Shown here: positions 1-10,539 of the stretch, piece after piece
Layout: every line of letters begins with the position of its first letter
Numbering within the stretch: the first letter of the stretch is position 1
The notes under the pieces: generated by a model
Seen by the model: only the letters and a program-made list of their open reading frames with translations
Database searches by the model: none
What the model was told of the DNA's origin: nothing
Assembly: GCF_026745355.1 (NCBI RefSeq)
Contig: NC_079208.1
Span: 17,905,260 to 17,969,259, forward strand
DNA length: 64,000 bases
Source: Beta vulgaris subsp. vulgaris
Taxonomy: Eukaryota; Streptophyta; Magnoliopsida; Caryophyllales; Amaranthaceae
Direction of reading: 5' to 3'
Translations under genes and position numbers: made by a program

Positions 1-1551
1 GTCGCGCGGTGGTGGGCTGCTGCTGGGGTGGCAGTGGTGCTGCACTGCTGCCTATTTTTTTTTTTAAAAAAAGGTTCTTTTTTTTTAGTATATTCCAATA
101 TTGCAAATTGATTAATTAATGGTGATTAATTTTATATTTAAGTCATAATTGAATTAAAATAATGAGCTTTAATTTTATTAGTTAATTATATGTGATAATT
201 GACTAGTTAATTTTAAAGGGGGATACTAAGAAGTTAGTAACTATTATTATTTTTATTATTATGATGTTAATTACATTTTAGGTTGTTAGTATTAATAGTT
301 GATTAATTCTTCCATGCCTCTTTATGTGGTTAGTCATCATGTTATTTTTTTTTATTTAATATGATTAATATATGTGGTGCCTACAATTGCTTTAATTTTT
401 CCTTTAAGTTTAATATGATTAAATTTGTTGGATTAATATTTTAAAGCCTTTGTGAGATGAAATTCTAATATGATTAAATTTTGTCTTAAGGTACCAACCA
501 TAGGATTTAATGCGAGATTAAATCTTCATGGTGTTATTATGATTTAAAGTTGTTAAAACATGATAATTTATTTTAATAGTTGATTAAAATGCTTGTTTTA
601 TATATATGATATTATGAATGCATGCGGTGACTAGTATGGCCCAAAACTTGAATAGAAAATACGATCTGCGTATCGTTAATGTATTTTTGTAATCTAAATA
701 CGATCTCGCATCGTTGGTATTTTTGTAATATTTTAGTTTATAATTTCAAAAATATTCATTCAAGTAGTAATAAGAAGAATGGTGATTCAATCTTATCCTA
801 TGAAGCACAAGGATGGAGATCTATGATGATTCAACAAAGGAACCTTAAAGAGTAGTCTTTAGGTTTAGGGGCCATACTAGGATCACATTTTATTTTATGC
901 ATTCAAATATTGCTTTTAAATGCTTTCTAAGTTTATTATGCTTGTGATTTAATTATTTATATGTTCACTAGTAATTAAATCAACATAATAATTTACTTAG
1001 GTCCCTTAAATAAAATATTGGGTTTTTGCTATTCCAAATAAACACCTACTAAAACTTGATCGTTAGTAATACGTTCTGCCAAAGCAGAGTATTACTTTCA
1101 ATCTTGGGCTAAGTAGATTAAATTTCCGAAATTTGCAAGTTTAGTTTGGTTTGGCCCAACAAAATCATCAAAACGGTTTTGGATTTTGTAGCAAAGTTTT
1201 TGGGTTTTGTGTTTGGGTGACAAGCTCTGTCTAGGATTAGGAAGGCTCTCCCCAACGTTGTGGGTAACTTCCTTACCTGGGAGTGTAATCACCTTAGCAA
1301 ACACCCATTAACTAAGAATTACAAATGTTGTAATTAGTAAAGGAGTTTACTTACCTTTTAAACTTGGTTTTAAGTTGAGGCCAAAGTCCACTTATAAATC
1401 ATGTTTGATAGGATCTTAGAACCACTTGATTCAAAAAGGGGACATGTTAAAATTGGTCAAGTGCATAGCTTTTATTTTAAAGTGTTTAAAATTTGTTAAG
1501 AGCTATTATGATAAACATACTTATACTTTTTGCATCTTCTATGTAGATATC
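1..1551. other. AT-rich region without a gene, upstream of Copia-A
   Basis: No credible coding region is visible. The first ~50 bases are GC-rich GGTGG/GCTGC triplets followed by T and A runs, resembling the leader part of an LTR. The remainder is AT-rich with many TATGATTAA-like words. An imperfect hairpin lies at 1065-1096 (8-bp and 5-bp paired blocks around a CAAA loop). I looked here for a copy of the Copia-A 3' LTR (6451-7156) and for a TGGTATCAGAGC primer-binding site and saw neither, so the expected 5' LTR is absent or highly diverged. Confidence 0.5.
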
Positions 1552-2650
1552 ATGTCTGGTAACAACAATAATTCACCTTTTAACTTACGTTCAATCCTTG
1601 AGAAGGATAAATTGAACGGGAACAACTTCCTTGATTGGGAAAGGAATCTAAGAATTGTTCTTAGGTCCGAAGGTCGAGAGGATGTTATTGAAACCCCGAT
1701 CCTAGTTTTAACTACTACCTCTACTGATGCTGAGAAAGAGGCCCATAAGGCCGTTGCAGAAAGGTCAGTAATTGTTACTTGCCTTATGCTAGCGGCTATG
1801 GAACCAACCCTTCAAAAGAGGTTTGCAAGCTTGGATGCCTATAGCATTATCCGACAGTTGAAAACCATGTATCAACAACAAGCTCGGATAGAGAGGTATG
1901 AAACTCATAAGGCTATTATTGAGTGTTCGTTAGTTGAAGGCAAGCTGGTCGCCACTCATGTCTTCGAAATGATTGGTTATTTCGAAGCCATGGAGAGGTT
2001 GGGCTTTCCTTATAGCCAAGAGTTGGCTACTGACATCATTTTGCACTCACTTCATAAGGGGTTCAATATGTTTCGATTGAATTTCAATATGAACGGGGTG
2101 TCGAAAACCCTTGCTGAGTTGCATGGGATGCTCATGACTGCCGAGCAAAACATCACTATTGCACCTAAGAAGGAAGTTCTTATGGTTCAAAAGGAAAAGG
2201 GTTTTAAGAAGGAATGTGCTGGCAAGAAAAAGCAAGATAAGGGCAAGCAAGTTGCCACTAAGACTGCTATTAAGCCACAGGCAAAGGCAAAGCCAAAGGT
2301 GACCGCAAATGCCAAGTGCTTCTATTATGATCAAATAGGTCATTGGAAGCGTAACTGCCCAAAGTACTTGAAGGATAAGAAGTCTGGGGCTTCTTCTTCA
2401 GGTATCTATGTTATTGACATTAATTTAGCAACCTCTACTTCTTGGGTATTTGATACCGGTTGTGTTTCTCACATTACTTCGAATGTGCAGGGACTAAGGA
2501 GTAGAACTTTGGCTAAAGGAGAGGTGGAACTGCGAGTTGGAAATGGTGCAAGAGTTGCAGCCGTTGCAGTTGGGACTTATAGTCTACCTTTGCCTTCTGG
2601 ATTAATATTAGAGCTTAATAATTGTTATTATGTTCCTGCTATTACCAAAA
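1552..2650 (+). pseudogene. Copia-A gag and start of protease
   Basis: The frame is open from 1426 to 2727; the ATG at 1552 (MSGNNNN...) is preferred because it begins the typical copia Gag N-terminus (Asn-rich head, then LNGNNFLDW and RNLRIVL). Gag forms the virus-like particle. A zinc knuckle follows near 2320-2360, but its second Cys is Tyr (CFYYDQIGHWKRNC), so the CCHC site is incomplete. The aspartic protease starts at about 2440 with WVFDTGCVSHI, where D-T-G is the catalytic signature. Near 2640-2650 the frame shifts and the protein continues in another frame. Gag and protease probably formed one polyprotein with the downstream domains. Confidence 0.85.
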
Positions 2651-3722
2651 CATTATTTCTATTCCTGTTTTGGATAATGAAGGGTTTTCATTTACAATTG
2701 AGAAAGGTTGTTTCTCTGTTTATTTGAATTCAATGTTTTATGCCACTGCTAAGAGGTCTAATGGTCTATATTACCTAGACTTAGACGAATATGTCCTTAA
2801 CATAGACAGCAAAAAACATAGATCAAGCGATACTAATCCTACTTACTTATGGCATTGTCGTTTAGGACACATAAACGCGAAACGCATTAAGAAGTTGCAT
2901 AAAGATGGACTTCTAACATCCTTTGATCTTGAGCCATTTGATGTGTGTGAATCATGTTTAATGGGTAAAATGACAAAGTCACCTTTTACTGGAAAGGGTG
3001 AAAGAGCCAGTGATCTATTGGGCCTAATACATACTGATGTATGTGGACCAATGAGCACAAAATCTAGGGGAGGGTTTGGATACTTCGTTACTTTTACGGA
3101 CGATTTAAGTAGATATGGATATGTCTATTTAATGAAGCATAAGTCGGAATCATTTGAAAAGTTCAAAGAATTCCAGAATGAAGTCCAAAACCAGCTTGGC
3201 AAAACAATCAAAGCACTGCGATCCGATCGTGGTGGTGAATATTTGAGCAAAGAGTGTAGTGATCATTTGAAGAGTTGTGGAATTCTTTCACAACTAAATC
3301 CACCTGGAACACCTCAGTTGAATGGTGTTTCCGAAAGGAGGAACCGAACTCTACTTGATATGGTTCGGTCTATGATGAGTTTTGCTGATCTTCCAATATC
3401 CTTCTGGAGATATGCTCTCGAAACTGCAACTTTCACACTTAATAGAACTGCATCAAAGGCAGTAGATAAGACACCATATGAGATATGGAGTGGAAAAGTT
3501 CCAAGCTTGTCTTTTCTACGTATTTGGGGATGTGAAGTTTATGTAAAGCGTTTACTTTCAGACAAACTCGCCCCTAAATCAGATAAGTGTTTCTTCGTGG
3601 GTTATCCCAAGGAAACCAAGGGCTATTACTTCTACAATCGCATTGAGGGCAAAGTGTTTGTTGCTCGTCGTGGTGTTTTTTTTGGAAAAAGATTTTATTT
3701 CCAAAAAGGCAAGTGGGAGTAA
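2650..3722 (+). pseudogene. Copia-A integrase (GAG-pre-integrase, zinc finger, catalytic core)
   Basis: The frame from about 2622 to 3722 continues the polyprotein after a frameshift. It shows the HHCC zinc finger (HCRLGHI ... CESCLMGK, about 2850-2965) and the rve catalytic core: HTDVCGPM, then SDRGGEY, then NGVSERRNRTL, giving the D, D and E of the DDE triad. The copia C-terminal part follows (TPYEIWSGKVPS, GYPKETKGY). Integrase inserts the cDNA into the host genome. The frame is lost at about 3660-3720 in a T/A-rich stretch and the protein resumes in the frame open from 3643. Catalytic residues are intact, but the polyprotein is not continuous. Confidence 0.9.
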
Positions 3723-4755
3723 TGTATTTCTCGAAGAAGTTCGAGAAGAGCAACAAATGAAAATAGTTCATCCTATGTTAGAGACAACGACACAAGAGCC
3801 AGATGTTGGGCTTGAAGTAGTTCCTCCTTTGGAGGAATCTTCTCCCATAACTGATCAAGTGTTGGAGGACGTGCATCCCGTACACAAACCTCCTACTGTC
3901 CCACTCGAATCTAATTCATACGAAAATTCTCAAATTGTTGAGAAGAAAATTTCTCCTGTTGCAGCCCCTCGTAAGTCTAGTAGAACAAGAATACCAACCA
4001 AGAGGTTTGTTGATTTCTTGTTAACCGAAAATTCTGAGATAATGATTTTAGAATTTGAGGAACCTACTACTTATAAGCAAGCTTTGATGAGTGAAGACTC
4101 CGAAAAATGGCTCGAAGCCATGAGGTCCGAAATGGCATCCATGTCTGAAAATCAAGTATGGGACTTGGTAGATTAGCCTGATGGGATTACACCTATTGGT
4201 TGCAAATGGGTTTTCAAAGTAAAAACAGACAAGGATGGTAATATCCAGGTTTACAAAGCAAGGTTGGTTGCAAAAGGGTTCAAGCAAGTTCATGGTATAG
4301 ACTATGACGAAACCTTTTCACCGGTAGCCATCCTTAAATATGTTCGGATACTCCTAGCGATCGCCGCCTGCTATGATTACGAGATTTGGCAAATGGATGT
4401 CAAAACCGCTCTCTTGAATGGGTTCTTGAAAGAGGATGTGTATATGACACAGCCGGAGGGTTTTGTGGATCCAGAAAATCCTAGGAGCGTATGTAAGCTT
4501 CAAAAATCCATTTATGGATTGAAGCAAGCATCTCGGAGTTGGAATCTTCGTTTTGATGAGACAATCAAACAATTTGGTTTTTCTAAAAACGGAGAAGAGT
4601 CTTGTGTTTACAAGAAGGAAAGTGGGAGTAACATAGTCTTCTTGGTCTTGTATGTAGATGACATACTTCTCATAGGAAATGACATTCCCATGCTTGAGTC
4701 AGTCAAGGAATGGTTGAAAAGTTTTTTTTTCTATGAAAGACCTTGGAAACGCTGA
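3643..4755 (+). pseudogene. Copia-A reverse transcriptase, N-terminal and catalytic part
   Basis: A Pro/Glu-rich linker (about 3720-3990) leads into the RVT_2 domain: YKQALMSEDSEKWLEAM, KWVFKVK, ARLVAKGFKQ, QMDVKTALLNG, QPEGF, SIYGLKQASRSWN, then the catalytic FLVLYVDDILLIG at about 4645-4680. The YVDD aspartates bind the catalytic metals. Two defects are visible: an in-frame TAG at 4174 between WDLVD and PDGITPIG, and a frameshift in a run of T at about 4722-4731, after which the frame ends at 4755. The enzyme would be truncated before its connection region. Confidence 0.9.
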
Positions 4756-4756
4756 G

Positions 4757-5640
4757 TACATTTTGGGGATCAAGATCTATAGGGATAGGTCTAAAGGATG
4801 ATCGGACTTAGCCAACGAACTTATATAGATAAGATCGTCACTAAGTTCAACATGGAAAACTCTAAGAGAGGCTTCCTACCGATGCAACATGGAGTGTCGC
4901 TTAGCAAGACTCAGTGTCCTTCTGGGCCTGATGAGATTAAACGAATGAGTAATGTTCCTTATGCGTCAGCTATAGGGTCCATTATGTACTCCATGATTTG
5001 TACGCGCCCAGATGTTTCATATGCCTTGAGCATGTGTAGCAGATTCCAATCAAATCCAGGTGACGCAAACTGGAGTGCAGCTAAGAATATCCTAAAGTAC
5101 TTGAGAAGGACTAAGGATAATTTCTTAGTGTATGGAGGTGAAAGTAAGTTAATTGTGGAGGGTTACACAGATGCGAGCTTCCAAACTGACAAAGGTGATT
5201 TCCGATCCCAATCTGGTTTCATCTTTTGTCTAAATGGAGGGGCAGTGAGCTGGAAAAGTTCAAAGCAAAGCACTGTTGCCGATTCTACAACAGAAGCTGA
5301 GTACATTGCTGCGGCAGATGCAGCAAAAGAAGCCGTTTGGATGAAGAAGTTCATTCTGGAACTAGGAGTAGTGCCTAGTGTTGGAGATGGTATTGTTTTA
5401 CATTGTGATAAAAATGGTGCCATAGCTCAGTCTAAGGAACCAAGATCACATCAAAGGTGTAAACACGTACTTAGAAAGTTTCATCTTATTCGAGAAATCG
5501 TTGAGAGAAAAGATGTAATAGTTAGCAAAGTTCATACGGATAGCAATGTTGCTGATCCTTTGACTAAACCTTTGCCACAGCCCAAACATGAGAGTCATAC
5601 TAGGGCTATAGGGCTTAAGCATATAGGAGAGTGGGTTTAA
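4757..5640 (+). pseudogene. Copia-A RT C-terminus and RNase H
   Basis: After the T-run frameshift the protein continues, and it changes frame again just before 4798. From there it is open to the stop at 5638-5640. It contains the copia pattern YASAIGSIMYSMICTRPD, then RNase H: EGYTDASFQTD (first acidic residue), SWKSSKQSTVADSTTEAEYIA (E and D positions) and HCDKNGAIAQSKEP. RNase H degrades the RNA strand during cDNA synthesis. The C-terminus (DPLTKPLPQPKHESH ... IGEWV) has the usual length and marks the end of the polyprotein. Confidence 0.9.
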
Positions 5641-6450
5641 TTGTGTACTATTTACTTTTAATTAGTTCACAGTTGTAATTACTCGCTTTGATATGTTATG
5701 TTTATGTTTATCAATAAAAGTTTTGTTCTTATTTAATCTTGGTTTAGTATTAAATAAAACGTTCAAAGTATTTTATAACGTTTGATAGGATTGTCAAATA
5801 CGTGATTTGACAAATGGAACTCTATCAAGTGAACAGGAGTTATAATATACCTTAGTCCCTAGTTCGAATCATTAAGTTGAACTTAATGATTCAGTTTCAT
5901 GGACTAGATTGCAAGTTAATTGATAGCGTAGTTTCATGGGCTATAGGGACATGGAGATGTCTAGTAATTTGCATAGGCTTGTATAGTTGATACACGCTGG
6001 GCAGACCTAGTAGGAGTTCTCTAAAAGGTTTATGAGACTTTTATTAATATGTTTAGTGGATTCCTTTGACATGAGTATGACAATGTTCTTACTTAAGGAT
6101 TAGTATGTTTTTGACGCTGCAAAATGCCGTGCCGTAAAAGGAGGTTATAAAAGCAGCAATCGGAACTGCTATGAATTGAGTGGGAGCTTTGGTCATACAA
6201 GATTGGATAAGTCCTCCTAAGAGTTAGGATTGGTGTCTTGGCCTCTTGAAGAGTGAGAACTGAAAATGCATGGCCGTGCTCAAATGGATTAAGAAGTTAA
6301 TCATTTGTTTCGACAGTTCGAACTCAGATTTCAAGGAACGACTTGAATATTGTTATGATGAACACATGATGTTATCATGTCATCAAGTTAGACATTAAGC
6401 GACTTAAGGAGTTTGAAGGTTACACACTTGTTCTTAGACAAGTGGGAGAT
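5641..6450 (+). other. Copia-A 3' non-coding region and polypurine tract
   Basis: This ~0.8 kb stretch lies between the pol stop and the 3' LTR. It contains no coding signal. It ends in GACAAGTGGGAGAT, directly followed by the TG of the LTR; this is the usual position and form of the copia plus-strand primer (polypurine tract). Confidence 0.7.
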
Positions 6451-7156
6451 TGAAGGATTTTGTCCTCGATCAAGTGTAATAAACTAAATAATATTAGGAT
6501 AAGTTATGGAGATAATATATTCAATAATATTTGATGATCACAACGTTTTGCTAGAAGCTAATTGTGGTTTGTTGGACTAATATGATTAGAGCCAACTACT
6601 AATATCATTGAGTCCTATAAGGTCACACAAGTAATGACACTTGGATATTTATCCAAATCCATTGGTGAAATGGGTTGCGCGGTTTGATGATGGATGGGAA
6701 GAGTTGTAACTCATGAGTTTATTAGGCTCATAATGTATGACATTATGAGGCAAAATAAAGCCTCATGAAACACCTCTTTTGTAACCACCTTATATATTGA
6801 TATGGGGTTACAAAGGTGTACATACACTTTACAACTTCTAGAGTGAAAAATCTGATTTTTCCCTTAGTCTTTTCGCACTCATTTTCGGCCCTCACCACAA
6901 AGTAAGAGAGTGTTTTCTCTCTTCCGTACTAGCATACGTGGTGATCCAAGTGTTATTCGTGGACCAACATTAGAGGAACGGCGCTTGACGTTCTAAGGTG
7001 ATCTCCACTAGAAGTTTGGTGGACAAGAGGAACATACGCATCAAAGGTATAATTCTATACTATTGTTTGATTCATACTAATTTATGCAATGATCTTGGGA
7101 TAGATGTACAAGTATATGATACTTGGTTTTCCGCATTATGCATCTAAGTTCCTACA
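6451..7156 (+). repeat. Copia-A 3' LTR
   Basis: It starts TGAAGGATTTTGTCC right after the polypurine tract and ends near ...AAGTTCCTACA. A TATATA-containing stretch at about 6791-6800 could be the promoter core, and a leader rich in CTCTTTT/TCTCTC follows, as in many plant LTRs. At 7157 the sequence changes abruptly into the - strand gag of Copia-B. The exact right edge could be 7156 or 7158 because of a CACA repeat. Confidence 0.75.
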
Positions 7157-7208
7157 CAATGTTCTTCTGATCCAGACTTATTTCAAGCTCTGAAATTTTT
7201 TCTTTCAG

Positions 7209-8492
7209 TTATGTACATATAAGTTCAAGTTCAGCAGGACGACTTTCACTTAGGTCTAAGTTTCGAGTTACCTCTCTAAACTTCTTTTTGTTAGCTTTAT
7301 AAGCAGCATTTCCTTTAACATTTTGTTTAATAGCAGAATCAATAAAACCTAGTAACTCATATCTATCACAATATCTCATTTGTTCTTGCATATTAGAGAT
7401 AGTTACCTGTTCTTCGTCGGAAGAGTTGCTTCCTGCCATGAGGCACATGTGTCCTTTCTTTCCTAAACTGATCTGCTTTTGGTCTATGTCTCCAATCAGA
7501 GTAGTCACACACATCAGGGCTTCATTTTCCTCGCTTTCACCACCTGAATCAGAATCACCCCAGGCGGCTAGCATAACCCTCTTAGTCATTTTCTTCTATC
7601 TCTGTCCTCCTTTATCATTCTTCCATGTTGGACAATCCTTAATCATGTGTCCAGTTTCTCCACATTTGAAGCAACAAGTGCTGAAACTGGTCTTCTTCAA
7701 GTTGCCCTTGTTCTTCCAAGACTTCCCCTTGAACTGCGTTCTAAGACTCCTCTCAAACCTCTTAGCCATGAGCCCAATCTCATCGAGATCTTCATCATTT
7801 TCGTCACCCTTCAAAGCTAACCCACGACTTTTAGTTGTACTTTCCTCCTTTGAATCCACCAACATCTCATGAGTCAGTAATGACCCAATAAGTTGTTCCA
7901 TGGACAAGGTCGTTAGATCCTTAGCCTCCTGAATAGCAGTCACCTTGGGCAGCCATTTACCTGTCAAACTTCTCAAGATCTTTCTCACCAAATCTTCATT
8001 AGTAAAGTCCTTTCCAAGAGATTTAAGTTCATTGAAAATTGTCATGAAACGAGTAAACATATCTCTTATATTTTCATGTCGGTTCATATCGAAAGTTTCA
8101 TATTTAGACATAAGCATATCAACTTTAGATCTCCTGACTTCACTAGTGCCTTCATAGGCTAATTCTAAGGTTTCTCATATTTTCTTAGCAGTAGAACATG
8201 CTAATATACGGCTTACCTCATTATCAGCAATACCTTGTTGAAGAAGTGACATGGCCTTTGCATTCTTCTCGAAGGTCTTCAGATCTGTAGTAGTGTACTC
8301 ATTCTCCTTCTTCTCTGTTCCATCTGAATTGGTAGCCACCTTCCTTGGTCCATTCCTGATGATCATCCAACACTCATAGTCTGTGCCAATGATCAAATTT
8401 CTCATGCAATTCTTCCACCAAGGATAGTTGGTTCCATTGAACTTTGGTAGCCTTGATCCTCCGGGTCCACTGGTCATTTCTTGAGTAGTCAT
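7209..8492 (-). pseudogene. Copia-B gag (UBN2 type)
   Basis: Read on the - strand from the ATG at 8492, three consecutive frames form one Gag. 8492-8175 has MTTQEMTSGPGG, LPKFNGTNYPWWK and a C-terminal ILACSTAKKI. 8117-7596 has the UBN2 helices (FMTIFNELKSLGK, LTGKWLPKVTAI) and a CCHC knuckle CFKCGETGHMIKDCP. 7589-7209 has the acidic tail AAWGDSDSGGESEENEA and a coiled-coil-like end. Two stops or frameshifts separate them. The layout matches Copia-C gag, so both belong to the same broad (SIRE/Maximus-like) group. The gene ends abruptly near 7200 next to the Copia-A LTR; protease and pol are missing. Confidence 0.85.
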
Positions 8493-8533
8493 TATGTCCT
8501 CCTTCTCTAAGTGTTACCCTTTCAAGAAGTTAG

Positions 8534-8545
8534 GCTCTGATACCA
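8534..8545 (-). promoter_or_regulatory. Copia-B primer-binding site
   Basis: On the - strand this reads TGGTATCAGAGC, complementary to the 3' end of initiator tRNA-Met, two bases (AT) after the LTR end ...CTTACA. It fixes the - orientation of Copia-B and the inner edge of its LTR at 8548. Confidence 0.9.
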
Positions 8546-8547
8546 AT

Positions 8548-8931
8548 TGTAAGTGCAAGAGACACTCAAGAAGGGGGGGGGGGGAGGTGAATTGAGTGTT
8601 TGTCCGAATGTTGTAACTTTTTCGATTATAGTAAGAACAGTAAAAGAACAGTTCTCTAGCAGTGGAAATAAAAGCAATGAATAAACAACACCAGGATTTA
8701 ACGAGGTTCGACTTCTAATAAGTCTATGTCCTCCACTCACTCACTCTTTTATTAATCAACTCAGAATAGCAAAAGAATTACACTCAATCATTATGCACCA
8801 ATGCACAAAATGATTCCCCAACTTCCACTATGGAAGTTCGACTCAACCACCAACTATGATGGTCCAAATGAAGTTGATCCCTGATCAACTTCCCCAGCAA
8901 ACTGAACTCACAGAATGCTCAAATACAATCA
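8548..8931 (-). repeat. Copia-B 5' LTR, inner (3') segment
   Basis: This is the end of the Copia-B LTR on the - strand. It contains a run of 12 G on the + strand (8573-8584), i.e. a C-run just before the LTR end. It is interrupted at 8931/8932 by Copia-C; the rest of the LTR resumes at 20042. The 5-bp sequence AATCA (8927-8931) is the target-site duplication of Copia-C. Confidence 0.8.
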
Positions 8932-10475
8932 TGTTGACCCTTGAGTTTTGAAGATGACTTAACCACAAAAGACATAGTATATTTTATTTAGGTTGTTGCA
9001 AGGTAATTCATGCTCGAGCTAAGAGAATACTTGATTGAAGATTAAAGCGGAGAATTAATCAAGATCGAAGTAAAGATGTTCGAGAAATGAAGAATCAAGC
9101 ATGGAATGAAGATTAGAATACATTAGGGTATTTATTAATCTTCTTGTTAAGGTTAAGTTCGTGGTGAATTCTCAAAGGAACTTGGTTCTGTTCCCATGAA
9201 AGGAACAGACCTGGCACTATAGGAACAAGGCTTAGGAACAAGACTTAATAATTAGGGAACAAGACTTTAAAACTAATTTAGGAACTTCTAAGTGACTAAT
9301 ATTGTGCGCCTAAGATTTGTGTGCCCAATATAGTTGTTAGAGTTTTTAGGGATAATTTGACTAAGATCCATATTTTAGGAAGTTAGTTTAAGTTTGTTAG
9401 GAAAAGATTTTAAAAGATTTTCTGATTTTAAATTAACTGATTTTCAAATTATCTTTTTAAAATATATATTTTATCTTTTATATTTTATTTAAAAGATTTA
9501 GTTTTCGAAAAATTTATTATTTCCGGTTTTTAAATGTTTCGGTTTTTTAAATTATAAAAATTGTTTTTCCGGTTTATAAAAGATTTTGAAAAAGATATTT
9601 TTCCTAAAAACTAGCTAAAGATTTTATTTATTTATTTCCTAAAACTAGATTACACGCCTAAAGTTTACTGCTACAGTTTATGAGTTAGTGGATTTAGTGG
9701 CTTAAGTTAATTATCCTCCAAGTATTTAATTAAATTAAATAAGTTAATTATTCTCCAAGTTTGCAAAACCACGTATATGTTACTGCTTCTATGAAGTGAA
9801 GTAGTGGATTAGTGGATGCTTACATGACATGGAATAATTAATTTAATTTAATTAATTAATTAAAATCATGGAGAACATGTGATAATGGTCTAAGTTAGTG
9901 GAAATCATGTCTTGTCTTAATGTCTATAAATAGGCGCCTAATTCATTTGAGAAAATGTGTCTGACTTAGTTAATTTGTCTTAAGTTATCTAAAGTGTCAG
10001 TGCCTTTCCTTAAGAGAATTCATACTTACATTAATCGAGTTTTATTACTCTTCCATTTTTATAAAGTGTATTTTTGAGAAAAAGGGTTTGAGTGAACTCT
10101 TGTAAGTGTGAGAAAGCTTTGAGTGAAGCAAGAGAAAGAGAAAGAGAAAGAGAAAGGAACTTCGAGTGAAGTTTGAGAGAAAACGTCAGTTGTTGGGAAC
10201 TGTCGTTGGGAACTTGAGTTGAGTGACTTAAGTTGAGAATCGAGAGAAAAGTAATAGGTTGTAATCAGAGTTGTTTTGGCCTATTATAGTGGAAAGTTGT
10301 TTAAAATCCCTTGTGGTCGAGGTTGTTTCTTCCTACTAGGCCTAGGAAGTTTTTCCTCGTAAAATCTCTCGTGTTCCCATTGTTTGTTCCCAAGTTTACT
10401 TTTAATTCCGCAAAAAGTAGGCTTATTCTCTCACTATAATTCACCCCCCTCTTATAGTGCTCATATTATACAACA
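8932..10475 (+). repeat. Copia-C 5' LTR
   Basis: It pairs with 18468-20036 and is nearly collinear. Differences include a stretch near 9140-9165, where the 3' copy has extra bases, and a GAGAAA hexamer run that is shorter here (around 10131-10156) than in the 3' copy (19678-19713). A TATAAATAG at about 9923-9932 is a good TATA-box candidate. The word GGAAC/GTTCC recurs many times. Confidence 0.95.
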
Positions 10476-10477
10476 AT

Positions 10478-10489
10478 TGGTATCAGAGC
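10478..10489 (+). promoter_or_regulatory. Copia-C primer-binding site
   Basis: TGGTATCAGAGC lies two bases after the LTR end (ACAACA-AT-TGG). It matches the initiator tRNA-Met primer used by most plant copia elements. Confidence 0.95.
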
Positions 10490-10539
10490 GGGAACTCTAA
10501 TATTCAGGAAACCCTGTTGAGTTCAAGATCTTGAAAAAT

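Larger units (their letters stand above)
1552..7156 (+). mobile_element. Copia-A: Ty1/copia LTR retrotransposon without a visible 5' LTR
   Basis: The order gag, protease, integrase, RT, RNase H is the copia order (integrase before RT). The coding part is followed by a ~0.8 kb 3' non-coding region, a purine-rich tract (AGTGGGAGAT) and a terminal LTR of about 706 bp beginning TG and ending CA. No 5' LTR or primer-binding site is seen upstream. Coding domains are recognisable throughout but cut by several frameshifts and stops, so this is a dead copy. The left limit given is the gag start codon; the true left edge is unknown. Confidence 0.85.

Noticed and set aside
1098..1304. 68-residue - strand frame before Copia-A
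   Set aside because: Short, no recognisable motif, and no supporting context.
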